Below, piece by piece: positions 20,392-30,561 of a stretch of DNA of 64,000 nt (position 1 is the stretch's first letter; every line of letters begins with the position of its first letter). The DNA comes from Molossus alvarezi (Eukaryota; Chordata; Mammalia; Chiroptera; Molossidae): NCBI GenBank assembly GCA_037176705.1, contig CM073905.1, positions 31,342,986 through 31,406,985 on the forward strand, read 5' to 3'. The position numbers were made by a program, and so were the translations under genes. Under the pieces are notes generated by a model. The model had not been told where the DNA came from. It did no database searches and was given only the letters and a program-made list of their open reading frames with translations.

Positions 20392-23302
20392 TGGTTTCCT
20401 CACCGCACTCTGACAGAACGCATGTTCCGTTCCTTTGTTTGCCTTTTTCATTGTGGTGCGAGTTTAGTGACAGCCAGGACTTAGGTTGGTCCCCTGCTGC
20501 ATTCCAGGGCACAGAGTAGAGCTTGGTGCATAGTAGATGCTCAGTAAATGTCCTGAACGTCCTGAACGTCCTACTTCTCAACAACCAGCTGGGCGATGGG
20601 GACGTGGGGTTTGGGCAGGCCTGGCCTGCAGAGTGTGTTCTGTGCTTCTAGACAAATTGAAACGCTGGGTCTTGGACTCCTGCAAGTTCTTTGAAGCACG
20701 AAGAAACCTTCAGGAAACAGGCCAGCGGTCTTGCTCAAGGGCAGCCCCAGGGTCTCTCCCCGGAAGTGCTGATTGGGTAGATGGGGCAGAGCCCAGGACG
20801 CTGCGTTTTCCCACCGACACCCAGATAAGCCTGCAGAGCACACGTGGAGAGAGACCCTCGGCTCTGCTGAGAGTACACCGTCCCCGGCCCGCAAGCCTTT
20901 GGAAACTGAAGGGTGTGGGTGGGCTGGGGATTCGAACACTGTAACCCGTGTTCGTAGGTGCGTTGAGGATTTTCTTCCTGGCTGCAGATGGTCCTGGAGT
21001 TCTTCCTTCCCCCCGCATCACAGACCGCGCACGGACGGCGGTGGTGTAGGGTGGCGAGCCCCACGTGGCCACGCGCGGTGCTGTGGGCCCACGTTCGGAG
21101 CCGCTTCCTGCTCCGTCCTGCGCTCCTGCCGCAGGTCCTGGTGTTTGCACGGGCTTCTCCACCCTGGGGTCTGGCGGTGGTGGAGGAAACCTCGCTTCAA
21201 ACTGCCCCCCCCCCCCCCGCTGTGTGACTTCGGGCCAGTTACTTGGCTGAAACTCAGTGTGCTGATCTGTACAATGGGGATCATCGGGGGCTCCCCGTTT
21301 CGCCTGAGGATTCGGTGACGTGAGCCGTGATCTCCTCCTGGCCTGGCCAGTGTGAGTGTTCACGCAGGAGTTGCCGTTACCTCTACATCGGGGCTCCCCT
21401 TTAACCCGCTCAGCCCGTGCAAGGTTCGCCTGTCCTCTCTTCCTGGAGAGTTTGCTCCTGCGGCCTCTTCTGTCCCCACCAAGGAGCGGCTCCCCGTCCC
21501 GACGCGTCCCCTCCCTTCCCTGCATCCGTACCTCATCACTGTGATTACGCCGTGTTAGCCTCCGTGATTGTTCTATGCCTTGGCACCTCATTACTGAAAT
21601 AAAGTTAACATTAATGGGAGTCCTGCAGCTAATCCCTCTGCTCACCTCTCCTGAAAATGCATTCCAGTGATTAGCAGGAGAGACACATGCATATATTCAT
21701 TTGAAAACAGTTCCCCTGGCCCCCCCTCCTCCCTTCCCATCCACCCAGAGTCACTGCCTTGATGGTGGCCAGGGGGCCCTTCAGCTCCAGCAGGTGCAGC
21801 GGTGAGATCGACCTGAACTGGGCAGGGCAGGGCTTCGGGAGCAGCCAACTTTCCCCCCTGGAGAAAGAAACGGATCTGTTCCCTGGGGGCTGGTGCAATG
21901 AAAATCCAACCAACCCACAGAACAAAAGGCCTTAGAGGGAGAGAGACCCGGAGGTGTGCCCCAGCCTGGCCACTTTCTGGCAATGACACGGTGGTGGGAC
22001 TGCAGTGTCCTCTGGTGGAGGGGGCGCCAGCTAGCACCAGGGACCGTGGCAAGTGGACGGGGAGAGCCCTGCACTGTGCCTCTGGCACCTGGATGGTTCC
22101 CTTCCCTCCCCCGGCTCCAGGAAGGAGTCAGGTGTGACCAGGGGCTCCTTGAGGCCCCGCCGCCCCGTGTCAGGATGGCCGGTTTCCTCTTCCACCCCAG
22201 AGCACAGTGAAGACTAATTGCTCAGTGGTGTCCTACCAGCCCTAAGAACTTGGGAGAAGCTCACTCCACTGGCCCCCAGGGGATGTGCAGGCAGCCAGCT
22301 CCAGACCTGCAGACAAATGAGCCTCCTTCATGTGACTCAGGAGCCGGGCTCCCAGGGCCACTCAGGTGACCGCAGCTCCCGTCCTGCAGTGCTCTGTCCT
22401 GATGAAAACGGGGGGGGGGGAGCAGGGGAGGCAGGGTGACCCCTGTGCAGCCACCAATCAGCAGCAGCCAAGACAAGGGAGCCGATGCACAGCGGAGGGA
22501 GACGCAGGGCTGTAATGAGATTCACAGGTGCCCTTACTCACCCTCCGTGTCAAGGAGACATTTTCAGAAAGGTTTGACACAGCATCCTCACCACCGAGCC
22601 CTTTGCCAAAACGCAAGGTGGAGGCCCCCGGAGTACTTTATGCTGGCTTCTGTTAACAGAGCAGTCCGTATGCATATTATAATCACGCCGCTCCAATTCC
22701 CCATTAAGCAGCTGTTCCCACAAAGAGGGACAATAGCCGGGCCCCACCCCTTTGAGAGCTGATTTCAGTCTTGTCTTTGCCAGTGCCAATTCTTTGATCA
22801 GTTTTCACTCAGGATCTGGAGGGCATGTTACAAAGTGCTTTGGGCTGGCTGCCAGCAGGCTCCTCACTGGGGCATGACAAGGGCCCGAGTGTCAGTGTTG
22901 GGAGAGAGACAGAGCTCACAGGATGCCTTTTAAAAAATAATTATATTTGAATTTCAAAAGCAATCGTCATATATGTTAGTGGATTCATTTATATGGAAAG
23001 TATGCCTGTTCCCCCACCCTTTCAATATTTGATGTTCCATCAGCCTCCTCCATTGTGGGGATAAGCATTCCACGGCTTCTTGGAGACGTGTTTTTTTTTG
23101 GACTTTTCTGGGTTACGGAAAAACAAGCAGAGGACTAGATGCTGTCGTTTCTCTCCCCTTCCTCATCTGGCCCCCTGCCCCTGGCACCTCAACTCATGCT
23201 TTGTTGCCAAATTGATTGTAGAGGATTTGAGGGGCAAGGTGAGACATGGGGGTGCACCTCAAATAAATCTGGTTTGTTGGTGGTGGTAGTGGTAACAATA
23301 TC
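20392..23302. other. Intergenic block, partly GC-rich
   Basis: No credible exon. A MIR relic on the + strand lies at about 21215-21330 (tgtgtgacttcgggccag, gatctgtacaatggggatca). GC-rich sequence at 20960-21230 produces long overlapping ORFs on both strands (the longest, 311 aa, on the - strand at 20710-21645), which I reject as coding. A tandem cctgaacgt repeats briefly at 20551. AT-rich text at 22920-23010 may be LINE-derived. Confidence 0.5.
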
Positions 23303-24000
23303 ATTTTTTTTAAATTGTGCAATTGTGGCCCTGGCCGGTTTGCTCAGTGGTTGGAGCGTCAGCCTGCGGTCCAGAGAGACCCGGGTTCGGTTCCCGCTAA
23401 GGGCACGTACCTCGGTTGCAGTTTGTCCCCGGCCCTGGTTGGTTGTGCGGGTGGCAGCCACTCAATGTGTCCCTTTCACGTCGATGTTTCTCTCTCTCTC
23501 TCTTCCTCTCTCTCCCTCCTGCTCCATCTGAACAAAAAATGGAAAAATGTCCTTAGGTGAGGATAAAGAAAAAAAAAATTGTGCAATTGTGTATAAAATA
23601 CAGCAAACATAATTTACCATTCTAACTGGTTTTAGGTGCACAGTTCAGTGGCACTGAGCACATTCCCACGTCGCAGCGGCTGCCACCACCCCTCCACGAA
23701 ACCCTTTTCATTTCCCGGAACTGAAACCCGGTCCCATGAAACACCAACTCCCCATTGTCTCCCCCTCACCCCCAGCCCTTGGTACCCAGCCTCCTACTTT
23801 CTATCTCTGTGACTTTAATTACCCTGGGGACCGCATATAAGTGGAATCCTACAGCGTTTCTTCCTCAGCGTCTGATTTCTTTCACTTAGCATCATGTCCT
23901 CGAGGTTCATTCATGTAGCAGCACGAACGTCAGAACTTCTTTTATGGCTGAGTAATATTCCATTGACGGGGGTGGCGCGTTCGTGTACGCATCGCTCTGT
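23303..24000 (-). mobile_element. L1 3' UTR relic, antisense, interrupted by a VES SINE
   Basis: Around the SINE the text runs ttttaaattgtgcaattgtg, then taatttaccattctaactgg, ggtgcacagttcagtggcac, cccattgtctccccctcacc, ttctatctctgtgactttaa and tcacttagcatcatgtcctc. This is the usual order of an antisense L1M 3' region. No coding capacity. Confidence 0.82.
23328..23575 (+). mobile_element. VES SINE with perfect 16-bp target-site duplication
   Basis: The head begins ccctggccggtttgctcagt, B-box-like region cgggttcggttcccgctaag, body gtcgatgtttctctctctct, tail ccttaggtgaggata and poly(A). It is flanked by the identical 16-mer aaattgtgcaattgtg at 23312-23327 and 23576-23591. It interrupts an L1 relic, so it is younger than that L1. 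Confidence 0.97.
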
Positions 24001-24061
24001 GGATGGACAGCGGGGTTGTCTACCGCGCGCTGAATCCTACAGTCTGCAGCCGGCAGTGTTA

Positions 24062-24205
24062 GGTGTTCACCTGCACACAGGTGTCTGACTCAGTTCTCAC
24101 CAGAGCCCGTGTGTGCTTGAGGAACGGGTCCCTGGTGTTCACCTGCACACAGGTGTCTGACTCAGTTCTCACCAGAGCCCGTGTGTGCTTGAGGAACGGG
24201 TCCCT
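24062..24205. repeat. Perfect 72-bp tandem duplication
   Basis: Bases 24062-24133 and 24134-24205 read identically. Each copy has two E-boxes in inverted arrangement (CACCTG, 4 bp, CAGGTG at 24068-24083) and an AP-1 consensus TGACTCA (24086-24092). The second set lies 72 bp further on. Identity across both copies suggests a recent duplication or an assembly artefact. Confidence 0.95.
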
Positions 24206-24285
24206 GGAGAGAGGAAGGACCCTGCTTGAGGTAACCTGCTCCTAATGAGTGGAACTGAAATCCGGTGCTTCCCGCCTCTAAAACA

Positions 24286-24400
24286 ACAGCTCTCAAATGT
24301 TCCAGGATGGCTTCGGGGACCCTGTTGAAAATAAAGATTCCTGGGCCTTGTCTGGGACTGTTCTGGGGCCCTGGGGTTCATACCAAGTACCCTGCTCCAA
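24286..24400 (+). mobile_element. Possible MER20-like hAT relic
   Basis: agctctcaaatgttccagga, gaaaataaagattcctgggc and tgttctggggccctgg resemble an old hAT-Charlie repeat. Short and diverged. Confidence 0.35.
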
Positions 24401-27400
24401 TAGAGGTGACCAGAGCCAGGGCTTATCACATCTAGGGTTTCGACTCTTATCCTATGGACCTCGTTCCTCCGGGAATTGGAGGCAGCTTCCCCCAAAACAT
24501 GTTAAGAGAAGATCAAAGTTTTCTGGGTAAAGAGAATCCACACATGGGTGACGGCCTGCCGTTCGGGTTGCGTGTCCGCCCCTGAGCTTCTTAGCAGCCC
24601 AAACAAAGAGGGAAACAGGATCAGTCACAAGATGTGTCCAGCCCACGGCGTGAGACATCCCAGCCGATGCACAGCCACCGCGTCCATTCCGGCCTGAAGG
24701 CTCCCCATGCTTTAGTACGAAACAGTCAGAAATGCCCCCGAGTCAATACAATAGGACTATCAGGCCGGAGTCTCCAGGGCGAGCCAGGGTGCCATGCCAA
24801 CGCACACCTGGGGAGAAACAGACCCGGAGAAAACCGCACGGAACTGTTTCGAGCCTGCCCTTCTGCAGGGGTGCAGCAGAGTTCCGCAGGTTCAGAAACA
24901 GATCCGCCAGCTCCTTGTTAGATTGCTGGCCTGCCCCAGTCGCTCCATGCTCTCCAGTTCCTCTCCCCAGCCTGCAGGTCCCCTACCCGGGAGAGAGGTG
25001 CCTGGCGGGGGGCCTCTGCTTTAATGACTAGGATGCTTGTCTTTAAAGTTTGCAAAGCCTGGGCCTCCAACCAGTGGCCAGTTTGCCCCTTCTTCCTTCG
25101 GCACGCAAGAGAAGCTGCTGTCTGCTCCAGTGAGCTCTGCTATAAATCAAAGTGTCACCACTTAGCCAGTAGAAGTGATTTAATTAATCCGCTGTGTTGT
25201 CCCCTGAGCATCACTCCACCTGACTGCTAATCAACTTCCATCAGCAGGAGGAAAATACAGGCCCCCTTTTTCTGAACCGCATTGCATGAGATGAAGGAGG
25301 AGAGGGAGGGGGAGAAAAAGTTAATTGCAGCGGGGAGCTCAGACTGTCACAGGAAGAAAGTCTCTTGTCTGGCGTCTGCCTCCTTCTACACCGCCGTCCC
25401 CGTCTCGGGTGAGCGGCAGGAGAGGACCATGTTTCAGTGATATTAATATAGACATTATCTATTGTCCGTATCTATTTATCAGAAATAATATCTTGCCTGG
25501 AAACCCATGACAGCTGGCATATTGCAAAAAGGAACCGTTCTTTTTATCGGGCGCCCAGTATTTAGACCTTAAAAAAAGGAAACACAGAACCCACACCGAA
25601 CCTTCAGCCGTAATCAGATAAGACGGCGAGTTTATGTGTCTCTGTCTTGGGCACAGGAACATTTTTGACAGATGACCGCCCCAATTTCTGTCACATTCAG
25701 GCAAAATAAACGCCAGCCATTCCTCTGCGGTGTAATCAGGCAGATCTGGCTGATGGCACAGGGCGGCGAAGGCGGGGCAGGGTGTGAGTCCCCAGTCCGG
25801 GGCGCTCAAAAGCTCCTTTAAGAGCCTTGGTTTCCCTCGAAGCGCCTCGTGAATTGTGGCTGGTTTGGCTCCGTTTTATAGACAGGAGAAACAGAGACGA
25901 GCGAAGGTAAGGGACATGTCCAGAAAGGTGCAGAGTGTTCCGAAAGTGAGACCCATCCCTTGCTGGGGAAGTGGGGGTCAGGGGAGGGAGGCCTGATTCT
26001 GTTGGAGAAGCGTGGGCTTATCTGGAAGTGTGCTCTTTTCTGACAGACGAAGTACTTCTATTGTAAGAAGTACAGCGAGCAGGACTCCTTAGTAGGATGA
26101 AGACCAGGAAATCTTTCATCTGATCCAAAAAAAAAAAAAAAAGACATCTTGCATTGATTATACGTGAACTTTGGTTTTTCCCCACTAGAGGCAGCCCCTC
26201 CCCCTCCCCACTAAGCCGAGATGGAGTTCCTGCCCTGTGTGGGTGAGTCCTGCTGTCTCCGAAGACGGGCCGGGGCAGCCTGTGCCTGCCCAGAGCACCG
26301 TGTCTCAGCACAGACGTGCCTGGGATCTGTGTCTTTTAAAGGAAAGATTGCCCTGGAATCTAATTCCACTAATTCCCAGGACCCATGGCTTGCAAGGACT
26401 ATGCTGGGCACTTCCACACCTGGCCTCCCTGGTGCATGATGACCGCTGGGCCAGGGCCACCTCCAGAAATCTGGATGGACGACAGGGTGAATGACAGAGC
26501 GCTTCTCCATTATTAAGTCAAAATCTGGTTAAAATGGATATGTAGGGCAGCCTTAAAGGGAAAGAGCCGTCACAGGAGAGCATATGCCCCCTGAAACTCC
26601 TGTGCAATCTGGTGAGCTGCAGAGGTGCATGTGGTTTGTCCAACACTAGGGGGCAGTAATACCTCCTCTCCTGCCTTAGGACGCTGCTTCTCTAGGAAAA
26701 GCTTTCCTCTTGTCTGAAGGAACTCTGGGGCTGCCTGGGCAAAGGCAAGGGAGAGAGAGAGAGCAGCTGACTCTCCCCAAACTGAAGCTTATGGGCACGC
26801 AGAGGGTGAAGTCCTGCCCCTGTCTGTTGCTGGGGGTAGTATAAAAGGCAGGGATTGGAGCCACCTAGAATGGAGGGAGGGAGGCGGATTCTGACTGTGC
26901 TACTGACTGCCTGTCTGTGCGTGTCTCTCTCTCTGGACTCCATTTCCTTATCTGCAAAATGGGAACACCCATCTTGCAGGAAGAAATAAGATCCTATATA
27001 TAGAAGCCCCCAGCACAGCACCAGGCACCTCACGCTTTCATTCCTATCACCAGCCCTGTAATCTGTGCAAAAAATACCTGATTTCCCAGCAGGGACCCAG
27101 ATCCCTGAGTCATGCAAAAACCCCAAACCTGCCAAACCTTTCTCCCTCCAAGCCAGGCAGTGGAGGGTGCCCGCCCCTGAGCTCAGGGCTCCTGGGCCCT
27201 TCTCTCCCCACCCAGTGGGCTGTTACAGACACAGCAAAGCACTGTTCCCATGTGGACCTCTCTCTTCAAGGGTTTCCGCGACAGCCATTAAACTGCACTG
27301 CAGGCTGCCGCTGGGGGGTGGGGGGCCAGCCAGAGAGCCCTTTATTGTTGGTTCGCTTATTTTCATACACAATTTAGAAGCATCTGTCCTGACATTTGCC

Positions 27401-27789
27401 AGGGTTGCAGACAGGAAGAGAACAGGGTTGATGGTTCTCAGGTACCACCGCCTTAGTGTATGTGTAATTGGAAAGCAAACCGGTTCCCCTCGCCTTTCCT
27501 GGCCGCCATAAACATTTCATTTGAAAGGGAAGCGGCATTATTGTGCCCAGGGGTTACATTGTATGCAAACAGGTACACATTAAAGGGAAGTGTCCTAAGT
27601 GAGAAACGGCCGAGTGTTGGGACACCTATGGCAAAGGTCTGCGCCACTCTCCTTTCGACGTCAAACCAGCCACTGGGAAGTCCACTGCAGCTCATTTCTG
27701 CCTCCCGGAATTGGAAGCGTATTTTCTTTTTTCAATTAGTCTCCTTCTCAAGATGAATGTGATCAAGTCGGTGCCCAGAGGTTCACTGA
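24401..27789. other. Intergenic block with repeat-free stretches and a MIR
   Basis: No exon recognised. Repeat-free AT-rich stretches lie at 25130-25270, 25430-25760 and 27340-27760, each with homeodomain- or POU-like words (gatttaattaatcc, gtatgcaaac). A MIR on the - strand lies at about 25850-25935 (cgttttatagacaggagaaa) and one on the + strand at about 26890-27055 (tccatttccttatctgcaaa). A purine-rich ga-run occurs at 26750-26765. ORFs in the block look like chance. Confidence 0.5.
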
Positions 27790-28200
27790 GGGTAGTATTC
27801 GCTGAGAAAACATTTACTGAGCGCCTACTCTGCCTGCATCTGTACTAAGTGAGAAATAAGACAAGGCCCTGTCACGTGATTTCATAGTCGCCCTGGGCAG
27901 GTGAATTCATCTTTTGGGAATGCACAAGGGGAGTCAGGAAAGGCTTCGTGAGACGTTTGCCAGGTGGAACAGGAGGAGGGTCAGGGGACAGAAGGAAAAG
28001 CTTCTGCAGAGACCAGGAGAGGTAACACGTACCATTTGATGATGCTGTGCCGTCCGGTACCACAGTGTGCTAACTGCTTTAACTACATCTCTTACAGAAA
28101 TCTCCGACGTCCTGCAAAAAGTAGGGGATATTACCCCTGTTATTTTCAGATGATGCTGGGAGAGATTGCATTGCTTGGCCAAGGTCAAGGCTAACCAGTA
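27790..28200 (-). mobile_element. L2/MIR-type relics
   Basis: aacatttactgagcgcctac and gactcaggaaaggcttcgtg-like text fits antisense L2. From about 28030, gtgctaactgctttaactac and gatattacccctgttatttt fit an antisense MIR. Borders are uncertain. Confidence 0.45.
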
Positions 28201-28224
28201 GAGAGATGAGATCCCCCCAAGTCA

Positions 28225-28420
28225 GCCCCCCCCCCCCACGCTCTCCCCCAGCATGGCACTGCTTGGCATGGCTGGAACGTAGGAGGTGGAGCTGGAGAGG
28301 GGCAGGGGATAGATTGCAAAGGACTTTTCACGCTGTGTTACAGAGCTGGGACTTTCTCCTGTAGGCAGTGGGAAGCCAGCAGAGGTTTTTAAGTGGGTAT
28401 TGATTGCTTTACCAATGGGA
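28225..28420 (-). mobile_element. L2-type relic
   Basis: attgcaaaggacttttcacg, ggcagtgggaagccagcaga and ggtttttaagtgggta match an old L2-like repeat that recurs in this window at 34230 and 44970. A C-run (28228-28238) precedes it. Confidence 0.45.
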
Positions 28421-28774
28421 GATGGATGGGAGAAATACTGTGTCGGACTGTCGCCTGGAACCATGCTCCGAGTGCTGTCCACCCAGCCCTTGCCCAGCTC
28501 CCTGTACAGCTGTTCAGGGAGGACCAGCCTCTCGAGCAAGATGGAAAGGGAGCCTTTTTTTTTTGCTTGGATATCCTGTTTTTGTTTACTATAAAGCTCA
28601 TATAAGCATGTAAGTTTTTTTAAAAAAGTAAAATGGCATGGACAGAGAAATGAAAGTAAAAGTCTCCTTTCAACTCACGTCTCTCCCCAGAGGTAACCAT
28701 GGTTAATTTCTTGTATAGAAATTTTCTATTACTCTCTGAGGATCTATGTGTCTAACCTTCTGTATTCATTTAAA

Positions 28775-28980
28775 AAAAATTTTTTTTCCTTTATCGATTT
28801 TAGAGAGAGAGGAAGTGAGAGGGAGAGAGAGAGAGAAACATCGATGAAAGAGAACATTGATTGACCACTTCCTGCATTGGGACCTGGCCCTCAACCTGGG
28901 CATGTGCCCTGGCCGGGAATCGAACCAGAGACCTCTTGGTGCATGGGACAACACTCAACCACTGACCCATACCGGCAGGA
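28775..28980 (-). mobile_element. VES SINE (ATCAATAAAG-tail type)
   Basis: tcctttatcgattttagaga, gaaacatcgatgaaagagaa, gcatgtgccctggccgggaa and head end ctgacccataccggcagg. Nested in an antisense L1. Confidence 0.93.
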
Positions 28981-29257
28981 CCTGTATGTTTTTAATTTTG
29001 CCTAGTTTATACAGGCACACGGTTGAACATTCAGCAGGTTTCATGGTGAAAATTTCTCTCCCACGGCAGGTTCAGCGGCTCTGTTCTCCTCCAGTGTCAC
29101 CGTGTGTGTTTCTCCAGAGAGAGTTACGCATGCAAGATTCATGCCTGCACGTGTTCTCTTTTTCTTTTACATACAGAGCTATAGATAGCATGTTACTTGC
29201 ACTGTTGTACTCCTTCCTCTTCTGTTTCATCATCATAATTTTTAACACCCCAGTATT

Positions 29258-29445
29258 TAGATAGTGCTTGCCAGGTACCGTGGACTTTTCGAAACATCTC
29301 CTCTGCATTAACCCATTTAACCCTATGGTGGGGGCACCGTGCTTAGTCCCCATTCACCAGGGACAAAACTGAGGCACAGAGAGATTGAGTGACTTACCCC
29401 AGGTCATCGAGTTAGTAAGTGAGCCCTGACCTTGGGCTGGAGCCG
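29258..29445 (-). mobile_element. MIR SINE relic
   Basis: Antisense MIR text: ttaacccatttaaccctatg, agtccccattcaccaggg, aaactgaggcacagagagat, tgagtgacttaccccaggtc and gagttagtaagtgagc. One of the better preserved MIRs here. Confidence 0.85.
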
Positions 29446-30224
29446 AAAGTAGTCAGGGCTACTCTGTTGATGTTCCAATTGTGCCCTTTTTTGTCCCCTT
29501 GCATGTCAGCGTATCTTAGAGATCTTTCCAGATTAGCACCTAGAGACTTCTTCATTCTTTTATGCTGCGGCCTACCTAACTTGAGCTACTTCATTATTTG
29601 CCTGTTGGTGGATATTCGGGGTCTAATGTCCTCTTACACACAGTGGTGCCACTGAATCATCCACACGTGTACACCTTGGAGTGCGTGAGCCAACGGATGT
29701 GCAGAACGGATTCCTAGAAGTAGACTCGCTAGTCACGGGGCATGCACACTTTAGATCTAGTGGCTATCATTGAATTGCACTCCAAACAGCTACACCAGTT
29801 CCCCCTCCCGCGAGACTGCACAGAAGCGTCAGCCTGACACGGGTCGTCACCCACCCTGGGCCGGCTCCCCCTGTTCAGCCTTCGCCAGTCCGACTGCGGA
29901 AGAATGGGCTCATTGTAATTCGCCTGCGTGACGAGTGCATTTTTTTTCATGCGTTTATTGGCCGTTTATTTTTCGTTTATGAACTGTTTTTTCATGTCCT
30001 TTGTCCATTTTGTGTTTTGGCTTTGGCTTTTTCGTAGAGGTGTGTACGAGCTCTCTGAATACTAAAGAAATGTGTTACAAATATTCCTCCAGTTTCTTGT
30101 TTGTATTTGTAATTTTTTTTCCACCGTACAGAAGATTCTAGTTTTTATGAAGTTGGATCTATCCATTTTTCCTTATGGCTTTTGGATTTTGTGTTTGCCT
30201 TTTTCTCTCCACGATTATATATAT

Positions 30225-30434
30225 ATAATCCTCACCCAAGGATATTTTTCCATTTATCTTTAGAGAGAGAATGATCGTCATGAGAGAGACACATTGACTG
30301 GTCACCTCCTGCACGACCCCGACCAGGGCTGGGGACGAACCGCAACCGAGGTACGTGCCCTTGGCTGGAATCAAACCTGGGACTCATTGGTCCACAGGCC
30401 GATGCTCTACCGCTGAGCCAAACCGGCCAGGGCA
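30225..30434 (-). mobile_element. VES SINE with 12-bp target-site duplication
   Basis: Tail complement atcctcacccaaggatattt, a short purine block, head end ctgagccaaaccggccaggg. The flanks gattatatatat at 30213-30224 and 30436-30447 are identical. Inserted in the antisense L1. Confidence 0.95.
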
Positions 30435-30561
30435 GGATTATATATATTTTTAATGACCAGTTTTTTTTTCCTCCTTAGTCTTTTTATGGTTTTAGTTTTT
30501 AAATGGAATGTAGTCCATTTGGAATTCACTCTGGGGTAAGGAGCGACACAGTGATCCAGCT

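Larger units (their letters stand above)
28590..30560 (-). mobile_element. Old L1 (L1M-type), antisense, with nested repeats
   Basis: Antisense L1 3' UTR and ORF2 text runs through aaccatggttaatttcttgt, gatgtccaattgtgcc-like text, ggattcctagaagtagactc, gaattgcactccaaacagct, tcatgtcctttgtccatttt and agtccatttggaattcactc. It is interrupted by a VES (28775-28980), a MIR (29258-29445) and a second VES (30225-30434). No intact reading frame remains. It abuts a sense L1 at about 30561. Confidence 0.75.

Noticed and set aside
20710..21645. 311-aa ORF on the - strand
   Set aside because: It lies in GC-rich DNA where several frames on both strands are open, crosses a MIR and a C-run, and shows no domain I recognise.
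23328..23410. tRNA-like sequence with A- and B-box features
   Set aside because: It is the head of a VES SINE (as in about 30 other copies), not a tRNA gene.
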